Shown: piece by piece, positions 9,945 through 19,509 of the stretch | Layout: each line of letters opens with the position of its first letter | Position numbering within the stretch: position 1 is the stretch's first letter | Source of the DNA: Marinactinospora thermotolerans DSM 45154 | Lineage (GTDB): Bacteria > Actinomycetota > Actinomycetes > Streptosporangiales > Streptosporangiaceae | Direction of reading: 5' to 3' | Assembly (NCBI RefSeq): GCF_900167435.1 | Contig: NZ_FUWS01000002.1 | Location: 173,924 to 237,923 of the forward strand | DNA length: 64,000 nt | Position numbers and translations under genes: made by a program | The notes under the pieces: model-generated | What the model saw: only the letters and a program-made list of their open reading frames with translations | What the model was told of the DNA's origin: nothing | Database searches by the model: none

Positions 9945-10321
9945 GTGCTCTTCGCGCAATCGCCGCAGGTGCCGAACACCTCGACCGTGTGGGTGAGATC
10001 GACGAACCCGTGATGACGGGCCAACTCCTCGGCCCAGCTCTCCACGGCCGGCCCCTCGATCTCGACCGCCTTGCCGCAGGAGCGGCAGACAAGGTGGTGG
10101 TGGTGGGTGTCGGTCACACAGGCCCGGTAGACGGCCTCGCCGTCGTCCGTGCGCAAGACGTCGATCTCTCCGGCGTCGCTGAGCGCCTGGAGGGCACGGT
10201 AGACCGTTGTCAGCCCGATCTTCGAGCCCTCGGCGCGCAGATCGGCATAGAGGTCCTGGGCACTGCGGAAACCGGCGCTCTCGTTCAGCGCCTGGCGAAC
10301 TGTCTCGCGTCGTGTACTCAT
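9938..10321 (-). CDS. zur: Zinc uptake regulator, Fur family
   Basis: Metal-responsive repressor of zinc uptake. 127 residues: a winged-helix DNA-binding part (about 1-75, containing LTTVYRALQALSDAGEID), then the metal-binding dimerisation part with DTHHHHLVCRSCGK and FGTCGDCAK, the two CxxC pairs of the structural zinc site. Assignment to Zur rather than Fur rests on linkage: its start overlaps the end of znuB by four bases (ATGA), and a Zur-type box lies in front of znuC. Co-transcription with znuCB would make it autoregulated. Confidence 0.9.
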   Translation of the reverse strand: MSTRRETVRQALNESAGFRSAQDLYADLRAEGSKIGLTTVYRALQALSDAGEIDVLRTDDGEAVYRACVTDTHHHHLVCRSCGKAVEIEGPAVESWAEELARHHGFVDLTHTVEVFGTCGDCAKSTA

Positions 10322-11253
10322 GTCGATGGGCTCCCCGGATCCAGGCTCCCCGGCTTCGTCTGGGGAATCGTACCGGCCGGGACGGCCTCGGCGCCCTTCT
10401 GGGGCACCGGACCGCGGCCCCGCCGCCGGCGCACCACCTGGCCGACACCGACGGACACGGCGAAGACGGCCAGGGCCAGCAGCACGATGGCCGCTCCCGG
10501 CGAGATGTCGGCACCGGAGTAGAAGGCGGCGGAGACCCCGCCGAGGGAGGCCACCACGCCGATGCCCATGGCCAGCGCCACGGTCACCCGGAAGCTGCGG
10601 GTCAGCTGCTGGGCCGCGGCGACCGGGACCACCATCAAGGCGCTGACCAGCAGCACCCCGACCACGCGCATCGCGATGACGACGGTGACCGCGGCGGTGA
10701 TCGCGATGACCGCGCTGAGCAGACGCACCGGAAGACCGTGGGCGCGGGCCACCTCCTCGTCCTGGCACAGGACGAACAGCTCCCGGCCGAAGAAGGCGAG
10801 AACGCCGAGGACGATCACCGCCAACGCGATCACGGCGTAGACGTCCTCGGTGCTGACGGTGCTCACCGAGCCGAACAGGAACGAGGTGAGTGTCGCCGTG
10901 TTCGCTCCCGGCGCCAGCCCGATCAGCAGGACACCGCCGGCGATCCCGCCGTAGAACAACAGGGCGAGCGCGACATCGCCGCTGGTGCGGGTCCGCACCC
11001 GGACCAGCTCGATCAGGAGCGCGCCGGCGGCCGAGACGATCAGCGCGGTGAAGATCGGAGAGGTACTGGTGAGGATGCCCAGCGCCACACCGGTCAAGGC
11101 GATGTGGCCGATGCCGTCTCCCAGGAGCGCGAGCCGGCGCTGCACCATGAAGGTGCCGATGGCGGGCGCGACGAGGCCGACGAGGAGGGCGGCGATCAGC
11201 GCCCGCTGCATGAAGTCGTAGGCGAACAGGTCAGTCACGGAGCGGGACCTCAA
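10318..11253 (-). CDS. znuB: Zinc ABC transporter permease
   Basis: Membrane subunit of a high-affinity zinc importer of the ABC-3 family. 311 residues with about eight hydrophobic segments. Family-typical stretches are FMQRALIAALLVGLVAPAIG near the N-terminus, LALLGDGIGHIALTGVALG (about residues 41-59, the conserved D-G-I-x-H motif) and the later GLPVRLLSAVIAITAAVTVV. A charged, proline-rich C-terminal tail of about 50 residues (RRRRGRGPVPQKG onward) extends past the membrane core. The start overlaps znuC by 23 bases and the stop overlaps the zur ATG. Confidence 0.92.
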   Translation of the reverse strand: MRSRSVTDLFAYDFMQRALIAALLVGLVAPAIGTFMVQRRLALLGDGIGHIALTGVALGILTSTSPIFTALIVSAAGALLIELVRVRTRTSGDVALALLFYGGIAGGVLLIGLAPGANTATLTSFLFGSVSTVSTEDVYAVIALAVIVLGVLAFFGRELFVLCQDEEVARAHGLPVRLLSAVIAITAAVTVVIAMRVVGVLLVSALMVVPVAAAQQLTRSFRVTVALAMGIGVVASLGGVSAAFYSGADISPGAAIVLLALAVFAVSVGVGQVVRRRRGRGPVPQKGAEAVPAGTIPQTKPGSLDPGSPST

Positions 11254-12061
11254 GGGCAGGGGCGGCGGGCAGGGAGGCCGCGTCGCTGGTGTGCGGGTGC
11301 AGGTGGGGGCTGGAGGAGAGAAGGCCGCCAGGCGGTCCGTCGTGCACGACCACGCCGTCGGACAGCATGACGGCGCGCTCGATGAGCGGTGCCAGGGGGC
11401 CGAGCTCGTGGAGGACGAGGACCACCGTCGCGCCGGATCGGGCGAGGTCGGCGATCGTGCGGGCGAGCGCCTGCTGGTTCGCGGCGTCCACGCCGGCCAT
11501 GGGCTCGTCCATGACGAAGGTGTCGGGGCCGCCCGCGAGGGCCCGGGCGATGAGGACGCGCTGCTGCTGGCCGCCGGACAGCTCGTGGACGGAGTCGCGG
11601 GCGCGGTCGGTCAGGCCGACGGACTCCAGGGCGTGCTCGACGGCGGCGCGGTCGGCGGCGGACGCCCGGCGCCACCGGCGCCGGCGGGCCACCTGACCGG
11701 AGGCGACCACCTCGCGCACGGTGGCCGGCACGCCCCCGCCCACCGACAGGCGCTGGGGCACGTAACCGATGCGTCCCCAGTCGCGGAAGCCGCGCACCGG
11801 CCGGCCGTGGATCTCGACGGAGCCGCTGGCGAGGGGGACCACGCCGAGCATCGCGCGCATCAGGGTGGACTTGCCCGAACCGTTGGCGCCGAGAACGGCG
11901 ACGACCTCGCCATGCGGGATCTCAAAGGAGACGCCGCGCACCACGGGCTTGCGGTCGTATTCGACGACGGCGTCGGCGACGCGGAAGGCGGGTGGGGCCG
12001 ACGAGGGGGGCGTGTCGTGTGCGGACGCGGACGACTCGACGCGGGATACCTCTACAGACAC
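11231..12061 (-). CDS. znuC: Zinc ABC transporter ATP-binding protein
   Basis: 276-residue ABC ATPase with Walker A GANGSGKST (about residue 56), a Q-loop region (GYVPQRLSVGGG), signature HELSGGQQQRVLIARAL and Walker B TFVMDEPMAGVD. It is the first gene of znuC-znuB-zur. The GTG at 12061 coincides with the predicted transcription start (seven bases after the -10), so the message is probably leaderless. The usual solute-binding partner znuA is not adjacent and is not in the window. In related actinobacteria znuA often sits beside these genes, so here it must be encoded elsewhere or replaced. Confidence 0.92.
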   Translation of the reverse strand: MSVEVSRVESSASAHDTPPSSAPPAFRVADAVVEYDRKPVVRGVSFEIPHGEVVAVLGANGSGKSTLMRAMLGVVPLASGSVEIHGRPVRGFRDWGRIGYVPQRLSVGGGVPATVREVVASGQVARRRRWRRASAADRAAVEHALESVGLTDRARDSVHELSGGQQQRVLIARALAGGPDTFVMDEPMAGVDAANQQALARTIADLARSGATVVLVLHELGPLAPLIERAVMLSDGVVVHDGPPGGLLSSSPHLHPHTSDAASLPAAPALEVPLRD

Positions 12062-12067
12062 TTCTCC

Positions 12068-12096
12068 ATCATGCCGAAAACGAAAATGATTGTCAA
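12068..12096 (-). promoter_or_regulatory. znuC promoter with overlapping Zur box
   Basis: On the minus strand TTGACA (12096-12091) and CATGAT (12073-12068) are separated by exactly 17 bases. A near-palindrome TGACAATCATTTTCG (12095-12081) overlaps the -35 and spacer. It matches the actinobacterial Zur consensus TGAAAATCATTTTCA closely (13 of 15). Zinc-loaded Zur would therefore block RNA polymerase. The predicted +1 falls on the GTG start codon. Confidence 0.8.
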
Positions 12097-12479
12097 AATA
12101 ACCCGGATTGGAGCAGACCGAGAAGCAGCAGCGTCGCGACCACCACGCAGCGCAGCGTCCGCTCCGCCTGCTTCAGCGTCGGCCAGCTGAGGAACGCCAG
12201 CCAGGCGAAGAAGAGCGCCAGCAGGCCCAGCAGCAACGCGCCCACCACCCCCGCCAGGAGCAGGCCCGCGATGAACACCGCCGCCATGGAGATCGGGAGC
12301 ACCCAGCGGGGCGCACTGTGCAACACCAGGAGCGGCACCGCGCTGCGGCGCTCGATCGCCGCGCGCAGCCCGGGCCCGGCGGGACCGGCGGCGGGCCGGG
12401 GATCAGCCGACGACGGCGGACGCCCCGGTCGGGAGGGACGGGTACGGGAGGTGCGGGAGTTCTTGCGTTTGGGGGACAC
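12093..12479 (-). CDS. Small membrane protein, conserved actinobacterial (DUF6703-like)
   Basis: 128 residues. The first 45 are basic and proline-rich (SPKRKNSRTSRTRPSRPGRP). They are followed by two or three membrane segments, about residues 58-82 (WVLPISMAAVFIAGLLLAGV), 83-98 and 108-125. No catalytic motif is visible. Small proteins of this layout occur next to the zinc genes in other actinobacteria, and the DUF6703 name is from memory, so tentative. Its stop codon lies inside the Zur box of the downstream znuC promoter, so it should be transcribed separately from the zinc genes while possibly reading into them. Confidence 0.7.
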   Translation of the reverse strand: MSPKRKNSRTSRTRPSRPGRPPSSADPRPAAGPAGPGLRAAIERRSAVPLLVLHSAPRWVLPISMAAVFIAGLLLAGVVGALLLGLLALFFAWLAFLSWPTLKQAERTLRCVVVATLLLLGLLQSGLF

Positions 12480-12757
12480 GCGGCTCCTCCGGGACTGCGG
12501 CGCTGACGGGAACGCAGCCTATCCGCCGCCGGGTCGGGACGGAGGGAGAGCACACCAGATGGCGGAGAGTCAGGTATCGGGCCGCGCCAGTGCCGTTATT
12601 TTGGTTAGGAGGCGCCGAAGCGGCGTGATCCGGCCGCCGACGGCGGTTTACCACCCACTCACCCATGCCGACCTAGGGTCGCTCCACGTCGCGGGCGCCG
12701 ACGCACCCGGTCGTACGCGCCGCTCCGCATGATGATCACCTGGGAGACTGTTTTTCC
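12480..12757. other. Intergenic region between DUF6703-like gene and the teichoic-acid-type gene
   Basis: No credible ORF is seen. It should carry divergent promoters. A short hairpin CCGCCGACGGCGG followed by TTT lies near 12635-12650. No operator-like palindrome stands out. Confidence 0.4.
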
Positions 12758-15700
12758 GTGCCGAAGCTCAGCGTCATCGTTTCCTTCGACGTCACAGAGC
12801 CCCACCTGCAGCACTGCCTGGACTCACTGGCCCGGCAGAGCATGGACATGGCCGACGTCGAAATCCTCCTGGTGCCGGTCGAGGCCCGGGACCCCCTCGC
12901 CCGAACCGCGGCGCGGCCCGCTCCGGTGCCGGGAGGCGACACCGACGACGGTGAGGAGGCCCCGGCCCAGGACGGCGACCGCGACGAGAGCGAGCAGGAG
13001 GACGGCGAGTCCGTCGACTCGGCCCGCGCCGAAGGACTCGCCGTCGCCAAGGCGCACGACGGGCGCTCGCTGGGCGGGGCGACCGTCAGGCTGGTCGACT
13101 CGGCCAGCCCCGGGCACGCGCCGGCGCGCCGCGCGGGTTCGGCCGTCGCCTCGGGGGAGTACCTGCTCTTCCTGGAGGGGGCCGACGCGCTGACCGAGTA
13201 CGCGCTGGAGCACCTCACCTCGGTCGTCGAGACGTCGGGATGCGACCTGGCCGCCGGGAACGTCTACCGGTTCAACGAGCTCGGCGCGCGCGCCTCCTCC
13301 ACCCACCGCAAGATCTTCGACCGGGCCCGCGACGCGGTCCACGTGCGCGACGTCCCCGCCCTCATCGGCGACCGCACCTACGGCAACAAGGTGTGGCGCC
13401 GTTCGCTGTGGGAGCGCCTGCCCGAGACCGTCCCGAGTGACGACTGCGCCGACCTCGACATCGTGCGCGCCCACTTCATGGCGCGCGCGGTCGCGACCGT
13501 CCCCGCCCCGGTCCTGCTCCTGCGCGACCGCGAGACCAAGAACGACCTCAGCGACATCGACGTGCTGACCAGGCGGATCACCGCCATCGATGACCTGGCC
13601 GCCGCCCTGGCCGGCGCCGACCGGCCCCTGTGGGACCAGGTCGCGCTCACCCGGGACCTGCGACGGGTCCTGCTGCGTCTGGACGACGCCGACGAGGCCG
13701 CGCGCGCCCGCTTCCTCGACCTGGTCAACGCCTATCTCGACGGCGTCTCCCGCGAGGTGCTCGACGAGTTGAGCGTGCTGCACCGGCTCAACTACCACCT
13801 CGTCCGCAAGCGCCGGATGGACCTCCTCCTGGAGACCGTCACCTTCCAAAAGAGCGTCGAGCTGAAGAAGGCGCCCGTGGTGCGCCGGGGGCTGAACTAC
13901 TACATCTCCTACCCCTTCTTCGAGGACGCCGCGGCCGGCGTGCCCCGCGAGATCTACCGTCTCGACGAGGAACTGAAGGTGCGCCAAAAGACCGAGAAGG
14001 TCGAGTGGGTCGACGGCCAGCTGGTGATCGGCGGGCGCGTCGGCATCCGGCACCTGCGCGCCGGACGCCGTTGGCAACAGCACCTGCTGGCCTTCCTGGT
14101 CGAGACCGGGACGGGGCGGCGCCAGCCGGTGCCCGTCAAGGTGCGCCGGGCCGCCGAGTACCGGCTGCCCGACGTCCCCGACGCCGCACGGCACGACTAC
14201 GGCGGTTTCGAGGTCACCGTGGACCCGGCCCGGCTGCGCGTGTCGGGCCAGTGGCGGTCGGCGGACTGGCAGGTCGAGCTCGTCGTGGTCAACCGGGGCC
14301 TGGTCCGCCGGCGCGTCATCGCCAACCCGGTCTCCGGCCCGCCGGAGCGGCCGCCCTACCGCAAGGTGGCCGAGGACGTGTGGGTCCGTCCCGACTGGGA
14401 CGCCGACCAGCGGCTGCGGATCGTGGTGGAGCCGCTGCGGGTCACCCTCACCGGCCACCGGGTGGACCAGGGGACGGGGGCGCCCGAGCTGGAGCTCACC
14501 GGCCGGTTCGTCCCGCCCGTGCCGGCGCAACCGCACCGGTTGCGTCTGGTCCGGCTCCCCGGGACGAGCGAGCTCGAATACCCATTGCACACCTCCGACA
14601 CCGGGTTCACCGTCCGTGTCCCGGCCCTCGACCTGCTCAGCCGCGCGGTCTCCGAGGGCAACGGCGCGCTGCGCCAGGAGCAATGGCGGGTCGAACTGTG
14701 CGCGGACGACGGGACCGTACTGCCGGTCGTCGTGCCCGACGACCTCCCCCTCGCCGCCCACCCGGCCGGTGACGGGCACCGCGAGATCGCGGTGCAGCGC
14801 ACCAGCACGGGCCATCTCCGGCTGCGCGCGGGGTCGGCGCGCCCCGTCCTGCACGGTGTGAGCTGGGAGGGCCGCCGTCTCGTCCTGACCGGCCGCTACG
14901 CCGCGGCCCTGGACGCCGAGCTGGTCCTCAAGGCCAGGGGGCGCGACGAGCAGCACCTGTTCCCGATGGAGCGCGACGGCGAGGAGTTCCGCGCGTTCCT
15001 CGCCCCCGCGGACGTCCCCACCCTGTCGGGAACGCTCTCCCTGCCGGCGGGCACCTACCGGCTGGGCGCCCGAGTGCGCCCTGCGGGAGAGGAGGAGCAC
15101 GAGGTCACGGCCGAGCTGGATCCCGACGTCGTCCGCGAGCTGCCGATGACGATGGAGACCGCCGAACGGGTCTACGAGTTCGCCGACAGCGGGTTCGACA
15201 CCCCCGTGCTGAAGGTCGGCAGCGACCTGCGCCCCGAGGAACGCGGCACCTTCGCCCAGCGTCAACTGCGGGAGGTGGCCTACCCCGCGATGCGCGAGGA
15301 GGCGCTGACCGAGGGCATCCTGTTCGACAGCTACACCGGCCGGCAGTTCTCCGACAGCCCGCACAGCATCTACGCCGAGCTTCGGGCCCGCGGCGGGCGG
15401 TGGGCCGACTACCCGATGTCGTGGCTGGTGCGTGACGGCCAGGTCGACCTCCCGGCCGACCTCGCCCGGGTGCGGCACAACGGCCGCGAGTTCTACGAAT
15501 CTCTGGCCCGTTCCGCCTACATCGTCACCAACTCCCGTCAGCCGGCCTGGTTCGCGCGCCGTCCCGGACAGGTGGTCGTGCAGACCTGGCACGGTTCGAT
15601 GCTCAAGCGCATCGGCTTCGACATCGAGAACATCCGGGGCAAGGCCCGCGACTACCACGAGAAGCTGGCGTGGGAGACCAAGCAGTGGGACTACCTGGTG

Positions 15701-16399
15701 TCGCCGAGCCCGTGGGCGACCCCGATCCTGCGCCGGGCGTTCCGGTTCGAGGGCGAGATCCTGGAGACCGGCTACCCCCGCAACGACATCTTCTTCTCCG
15801 CCGACCGGGAGCTGATCGCCGAACGCACCCGGCGCCGTCTCGGCCTGCCCGAGGGCAAGAAGGTGATCCTCTACGCGCCGACCTGGCGGGACGACAAGTA
15901 CTACACGCGCGGCAAGCACAAGCTGGACCTGCACCTGGACCTGCGGCGCATGTACGACAAGCTCGGCGAGGACCACGTGCTGCTGGTCCGCCGCCACCCG
16001 CGCGTCGTCGACAGCGTGCCGATCGTCGGCGAGGACTTCGTCTACGACGTCTCGCTGTACCCCGAGATCATGGAGCTGTTCCTGGTCACCGACATCCTGG
16101 TTACCGACTACTCGTCGATGATGTTCGACTTCGCCAACACCGGCCGGCCGATGCTGTTCTTCACCTACGACATCGAGAGCTACCGCGACAACCTGCGCGG
16201 GTTCTACTTCGATTTCGAGGAGACCGCCCCGGGGCCCCTGCTGTTGGAGTCCGACGACGTGATCGAGTCGATCGTCGGGGTCGACGACGTCGCGCGCGCC
16301 TACGCGGACCGCTACCGGGCCTTCACCGACCAGTTCTGCCCGCTGGACGACGGCGGCGCGGCCGCGCGCGTCGTCGACCGGGTCTTCGGAGAGGGGTAG
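12758..16399 (+). CDS. CDP-glycerol glycerophosphotransferase (TagF/TagB-like) fused to a GT2-like domain
   Basis: 1213-residue probable wall teichoic acid or related polyol-phosphate transferase. The N-terminus (PKLSVIVSFDVTEPHLQHCL) and SAVASGEYLLFLEGADALTE resemble a GT-A family 2 fold. An acidic low-complexity insert (about residues 65-90) interrupts it and the canonical DxD is not obvious, so this domain may be degenerate. A long central part (about 400-790) looks like beta-sandwich repeats. The C-terminal third is the Glyphos_transf domain, with QTWHGSMLKRIGFDIEN (about 941), LYAPTWRDD (about 1037) and VTDYSSMMFDFANTGRPMLF (about 1114). No membrane segment is seen; family members attach peripherally. 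The start is GTG 12758. Confidence 0.85.
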   Translation: MPKLSVIVSFDVTEPHLQHCLDSLARQSMDMADVEILLVPVEARDPLARTAARPAPVPGGDTDDGEEAPAQDGDRDESEQEDGESVDSARAEGLAVAKAHDGRSLGGATVRLVDSASPGHAPARRAGSAVASGEYLLFLEGADALTEYALEHLTSVVETSGCDLAAGNVYRFNELGARASSTHRKIFDRARDAVHVRDVPALIGDRTYGNKVWRRSLWERLPETVPSDDCADLDIVRAHFMARAVATVPAPVLLLRDRETKNDLSDIDVLTRRITAIDDLAAALAGADRPLWDQVALTRDLRRVLLRLDDADEAARARFLDLVNAYLDGVSREVLDELSVLHRLNYHLVRKRRMDLLLETVTFQKSVELKKAPVVRRGLNYYISYPFFEDAAAGVPREIYRLDEELKVRQKTEKVEWVDGQLVIGGRVGIRHLRAGRRWQQHLLAFLVETGTGRRQPVPVKVRRAAEYRLPDVPDAARHDYGGFEVTVDPARLRVSGQWRSADWQVELVVVNRGLVRRRVIANPVSGPPERPPYRKVAEDVWVRPDWDADQRLRIVVEPLRVTLTGHRVDQGTGAPELELTGRFVPPVPAQPHRLRLVRLPGTSELEYPLHTSDTGFTVRVPALDLLSRAVSEGNGALRQEQWRVELCADDGTVLPVVVPDDLPLAAHPAGDGHREIAVQRTSTGHLRLRAGSARPVLHGVSWEGRRLVLTGRYAAALDAELVLKARGRDEQHLFPMERDGEEFRAFLAPADVPTLSGTLSLPAGTYRLGARVRPAGEEEHEVTAELDPDVVRELPMTMETAERVYEFADSGFDTPVLKVGSDLRPEERGTFAQRQLREVAYPAMREEALTEGILFDSYTGRQFSDSPHSIYAELRARGGRWADYPMSWLVRDGQVDLPADLARVRHNGREFYESLARSAYIVTNSRQPAWFARRPGQVVVQTWHGSMLKRIGFDIENIRGKARDYHEKLAWETKQWDYLVSPSPWATPILRRAFRFEGEILETGYPRNDIFFSADRELIAERTRRRLGLPEGKKVILYAPTWRDDKYYTRGKHKLDLHLDLRRMYDKLGEDHVLLVRRHPRVVDSVPIVGEDFVYDVSLYPEIMELFLVTDILVTDYSSMMFDFANTGRPMLFFTYDIESYRDNLRGFYFDFEETAPGPLLLESDDVIESIVGVDDVARAYADRYRAFTDQFCPLDDGGAAARVVDRVFGEG

Positions 16400-16415
16400 C
16401 CGGGGCGGGCCGTCC

Positions 16416-17168
16416 TCAGGCCTGTTCCCGCGCGGCGGCCATGATGGCCGCGATCCGCCGGGGGGAGCTGACGCGGCGCTCGGTCTCGTCGACCGGCGCC
16501 GCGGTCGCCATGCGAACGCGCGGATTGCGGTGCGCGACCGGGACGGGCACCGTCTCCATCCCCGAGAAGTGCAGCTCGTCCACCCCGGTGCGGGCCACCA
16601 GGTCCGCGGCGGTGCGCTCGTCCACCCCGCCGCCCGGCATGATCGAGATCCGTCCGCCGGCGTGCCGCACCAGCTCGGAGATCAGCGGCGCGCCGGCCGG
16701 GGCGGTGGCCTCCTGGCCGGAGGTCAGCACCCGCTGTACGCCGAGGTCGATCAGCTCCTCCAGGGTCGAGAAGGGGTCGGCGGCCATGTCGAAGGCCCGG
16801 TGGAAGGTCACCGAGAGTCCCTGGGCCGCGGCGACCAGGCGTTCCACCGCGGGACGGTCGACCTTGCCCTCGGGGGTCAGGGCGCCGATGACGACGCCGG
16901 GCACTCCTGCGGTGGCGAAGGCCCACACGTCCCGTTCCATGGCGGCCACCTCGTGCCGGTCGTAGACGAAGTCGCCCCCACGCGGCCGGACGATCGGGTG
17001 GACCCGGATCCGGGAGGTGGCGGCGAGCGTCTCCTCGACCGTTCCCAGGCTCGGGGTCAATCCGCCCTCCGACAGCGCCGAGCACAGTTCCACCCGGTCG
17101 GCGCCGGCGCGCTCGGCGATGAGCGCGCCTTCGACACCGTCGACGCAGATCTCGAAGCGGAGGGTCAT
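16416..17168 (-). CDS. cutC: CutC family protein (copper homeostasis protein CutC)
   Basis: 250-residue TIM-barrel protein with the CutC signatures: FEICVDGVEGALIAERAGAD at the N-terminus, ELCSALSEGGLTPS, IRVHPIVRPRGGDFVYD, VTFHRAFDMAADP and ISIMPGGGVDERTA. The name comes from a proposed role in copper tolerance, but its biochemical role is unsettled. ATG 17168 is preferred because AAAGGGAG precedes it. A DasR-like operator 28 bases upstream suggests a link to amino-sugar metabolism instead. It converges on the preceding teichoic-acid-type gene with only 16 bases between them. Confidence 0.9.
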   Translation of the reverse strand: MTLRFEICVDGVEGALIAERAGADRVELCSALSEGGLTPSLGTVEETLAATSRIRVHPIVRPRGGDFVYDRHEVAAMERDVWAFATAGVPGVVIGALTPEGKVDRPAVERLVAAAQGLSVTFHRAFDMAADPFSTLEELIDLGVQRVLTSGQEATAPAGAPLISELVRHAGGRISIMPGGGVDERTAADLVARTGVDELHFSGMETVPVPVAHRNPRVRMATAAPVDETERRVSSPRRIAAIMAAAREQA

Positions 17169-17195
17169 GGGGGGCTCCCTTTCCTCGTGGTACCT

Positions 17196-17211
17196 ACCGG
17201 TATAGACCAGT
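17196..17211 (-). promoter_or_regulatory. DasR-like (dre) operator before cutC
   Basis: On the minus strand the site reads ACTGGTCTATACCGGT, 14 of 16 bases identical to the palindromic dre consensus ACTGGTCTAGACCAGT bound by the GntR-family regulator DasR. It sits 28 bases upstream of the cutC ATG. The consensus is from knowledge of Streptomyces; binding here is inferred. Confidence 0.6.
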
Positions 17212-17341
17212 AGACCACGGGGCGCGCGCCGGAACACGGCCACGGTGCCCGTGGCCCAAAACGCCGGAACCGAGGTCCCGGCGTTCCCGGGGACCTCGCT
17301 GTCGGGGAGGCGGAGGGGGAGGACGGTGGCACGATGGTCGG

Positions 17342-17629
17342 GTGATCGTCATCACCCGTTACACCGTCTCCCCGAACGACGCCGACGATTTCGTCGCCCG
17401 GGCCCGAGAGGCCCTCGGCGCGTTGAGTCGAAGGCCCGGCTTCAAGGAGGGCAGTGTCGGCCGCGCGGCCGACGACCCGGACCTGTGGACCGTCGTGACC
17501 TCGTGGGAGGGCGCCGGCTACTACCGCAGGGCGCTCTCCGACTTCGACGTCAAGGTCGCCGCGGTGCCGCTGCTCGCCCTCGCTCACGACGAGCCGAGCG
17601 CGTTCGAGGTGGTCGCCACGAGCCCGTGA
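17342..17629 (+). CDS. Antibiotic biosynthesis monooxygenase (ABM) fold protein
   Basis: 95 residues with the dimeric alpha/beta ABM pattern: IVITRYTVSPNDADDFVARA, RRPGFKEGSVGRAADDPDLW, VVTSWEGAGYYRRALSDFDV. Members include small cofactor-independent monooxygenases and haem-degrading enzymes, but many are uncharacterised. The haem-oxygenase-like subgroup residues cannot be judged from sequence alone. The start is GTG 17342, with a weak upstream ribosome-binding site. It stands alone between cutC (divergent) and glyS. Confidence 0.78.
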   Translation: MIVITRYTVSPNDADDFVARAREALGALSRRPGFKEGSVGRAADDPDLWTVVTSWEGAGYYRRALSDFDVKVAAVPLLALAHDEPSAFEVVATSP

Positions 17630-17871
17630 CCGGCCGCGGTCGCCCTTGTCCCCGCGTGTCGGGCGCGGGTCCGGTCGGGGACCCGCGCCGCCGGTCGGGG
17701 GAGCCGGGACCGGACCCCGAGAGGCCGCCCGTCTCCCAGGCCGACCCGGGGCGCGGCGCCGTTGGTGCTCGTCAGGACCCGGGCGTCCAATAGGCTGGAA
17801 GCTCATTGTTCTCGAGCGTCGCGCTTTCCCGCGATCCGCCGACCGCCAGCCGGATGGAGAGTTATACAGCT

Positions 17872-19260
<1,389 letters not shown>

Positions 19261-19270
19261 CCGGTTCCAC

Positions 19271-19311
19271 GAGCGAAGGCCCCGCACGTCCGACGTGCGG
19301 GGCCTTCGCTC
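19271..19311 (+). terminator. Strong terminator after glyS
   Basis: Perfect 19-bp stem (19271-19289 with 19293-19311) and a 3-base loop, ten bases after the stop codon. The stem is GC-rich. The following 19312-19509 contains no gene. Confidence 0.88.
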
Positions 19312-19509
19312 GTTCGAGGAAGGGAGACGGCCGGATCCGGGGGGATGGTGGTGTCCGGCCGCCTCACTCGGTCCTCACGGCCGCACACGGCCATCAGGAT
19401 CGGTCCTCAACCTACCGAGGTGATTCCGGAGTTTTGTGAGGTTTCACCCTTACCGTCCGGTCGTGTGAGCGAATCGTGACTGCCCGTCCGGAAGTGGCCA
19501 GACCGCTGG

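Noticed and set aside
12480-12757. Possible znuA remnant beside the zinc genes
   Set aside because: No frame with metal-binding lipoprotein features on either strand.
12824-15997. Very long open frame on the minus strand opposite the teichoic-acid-type gene
   Set aside because: Antisense shadow of a strongly conserved plus-strand gene; composition is Gly/Asp/Val-rich low complexity without motifs, as expected from GC-rich third positions.
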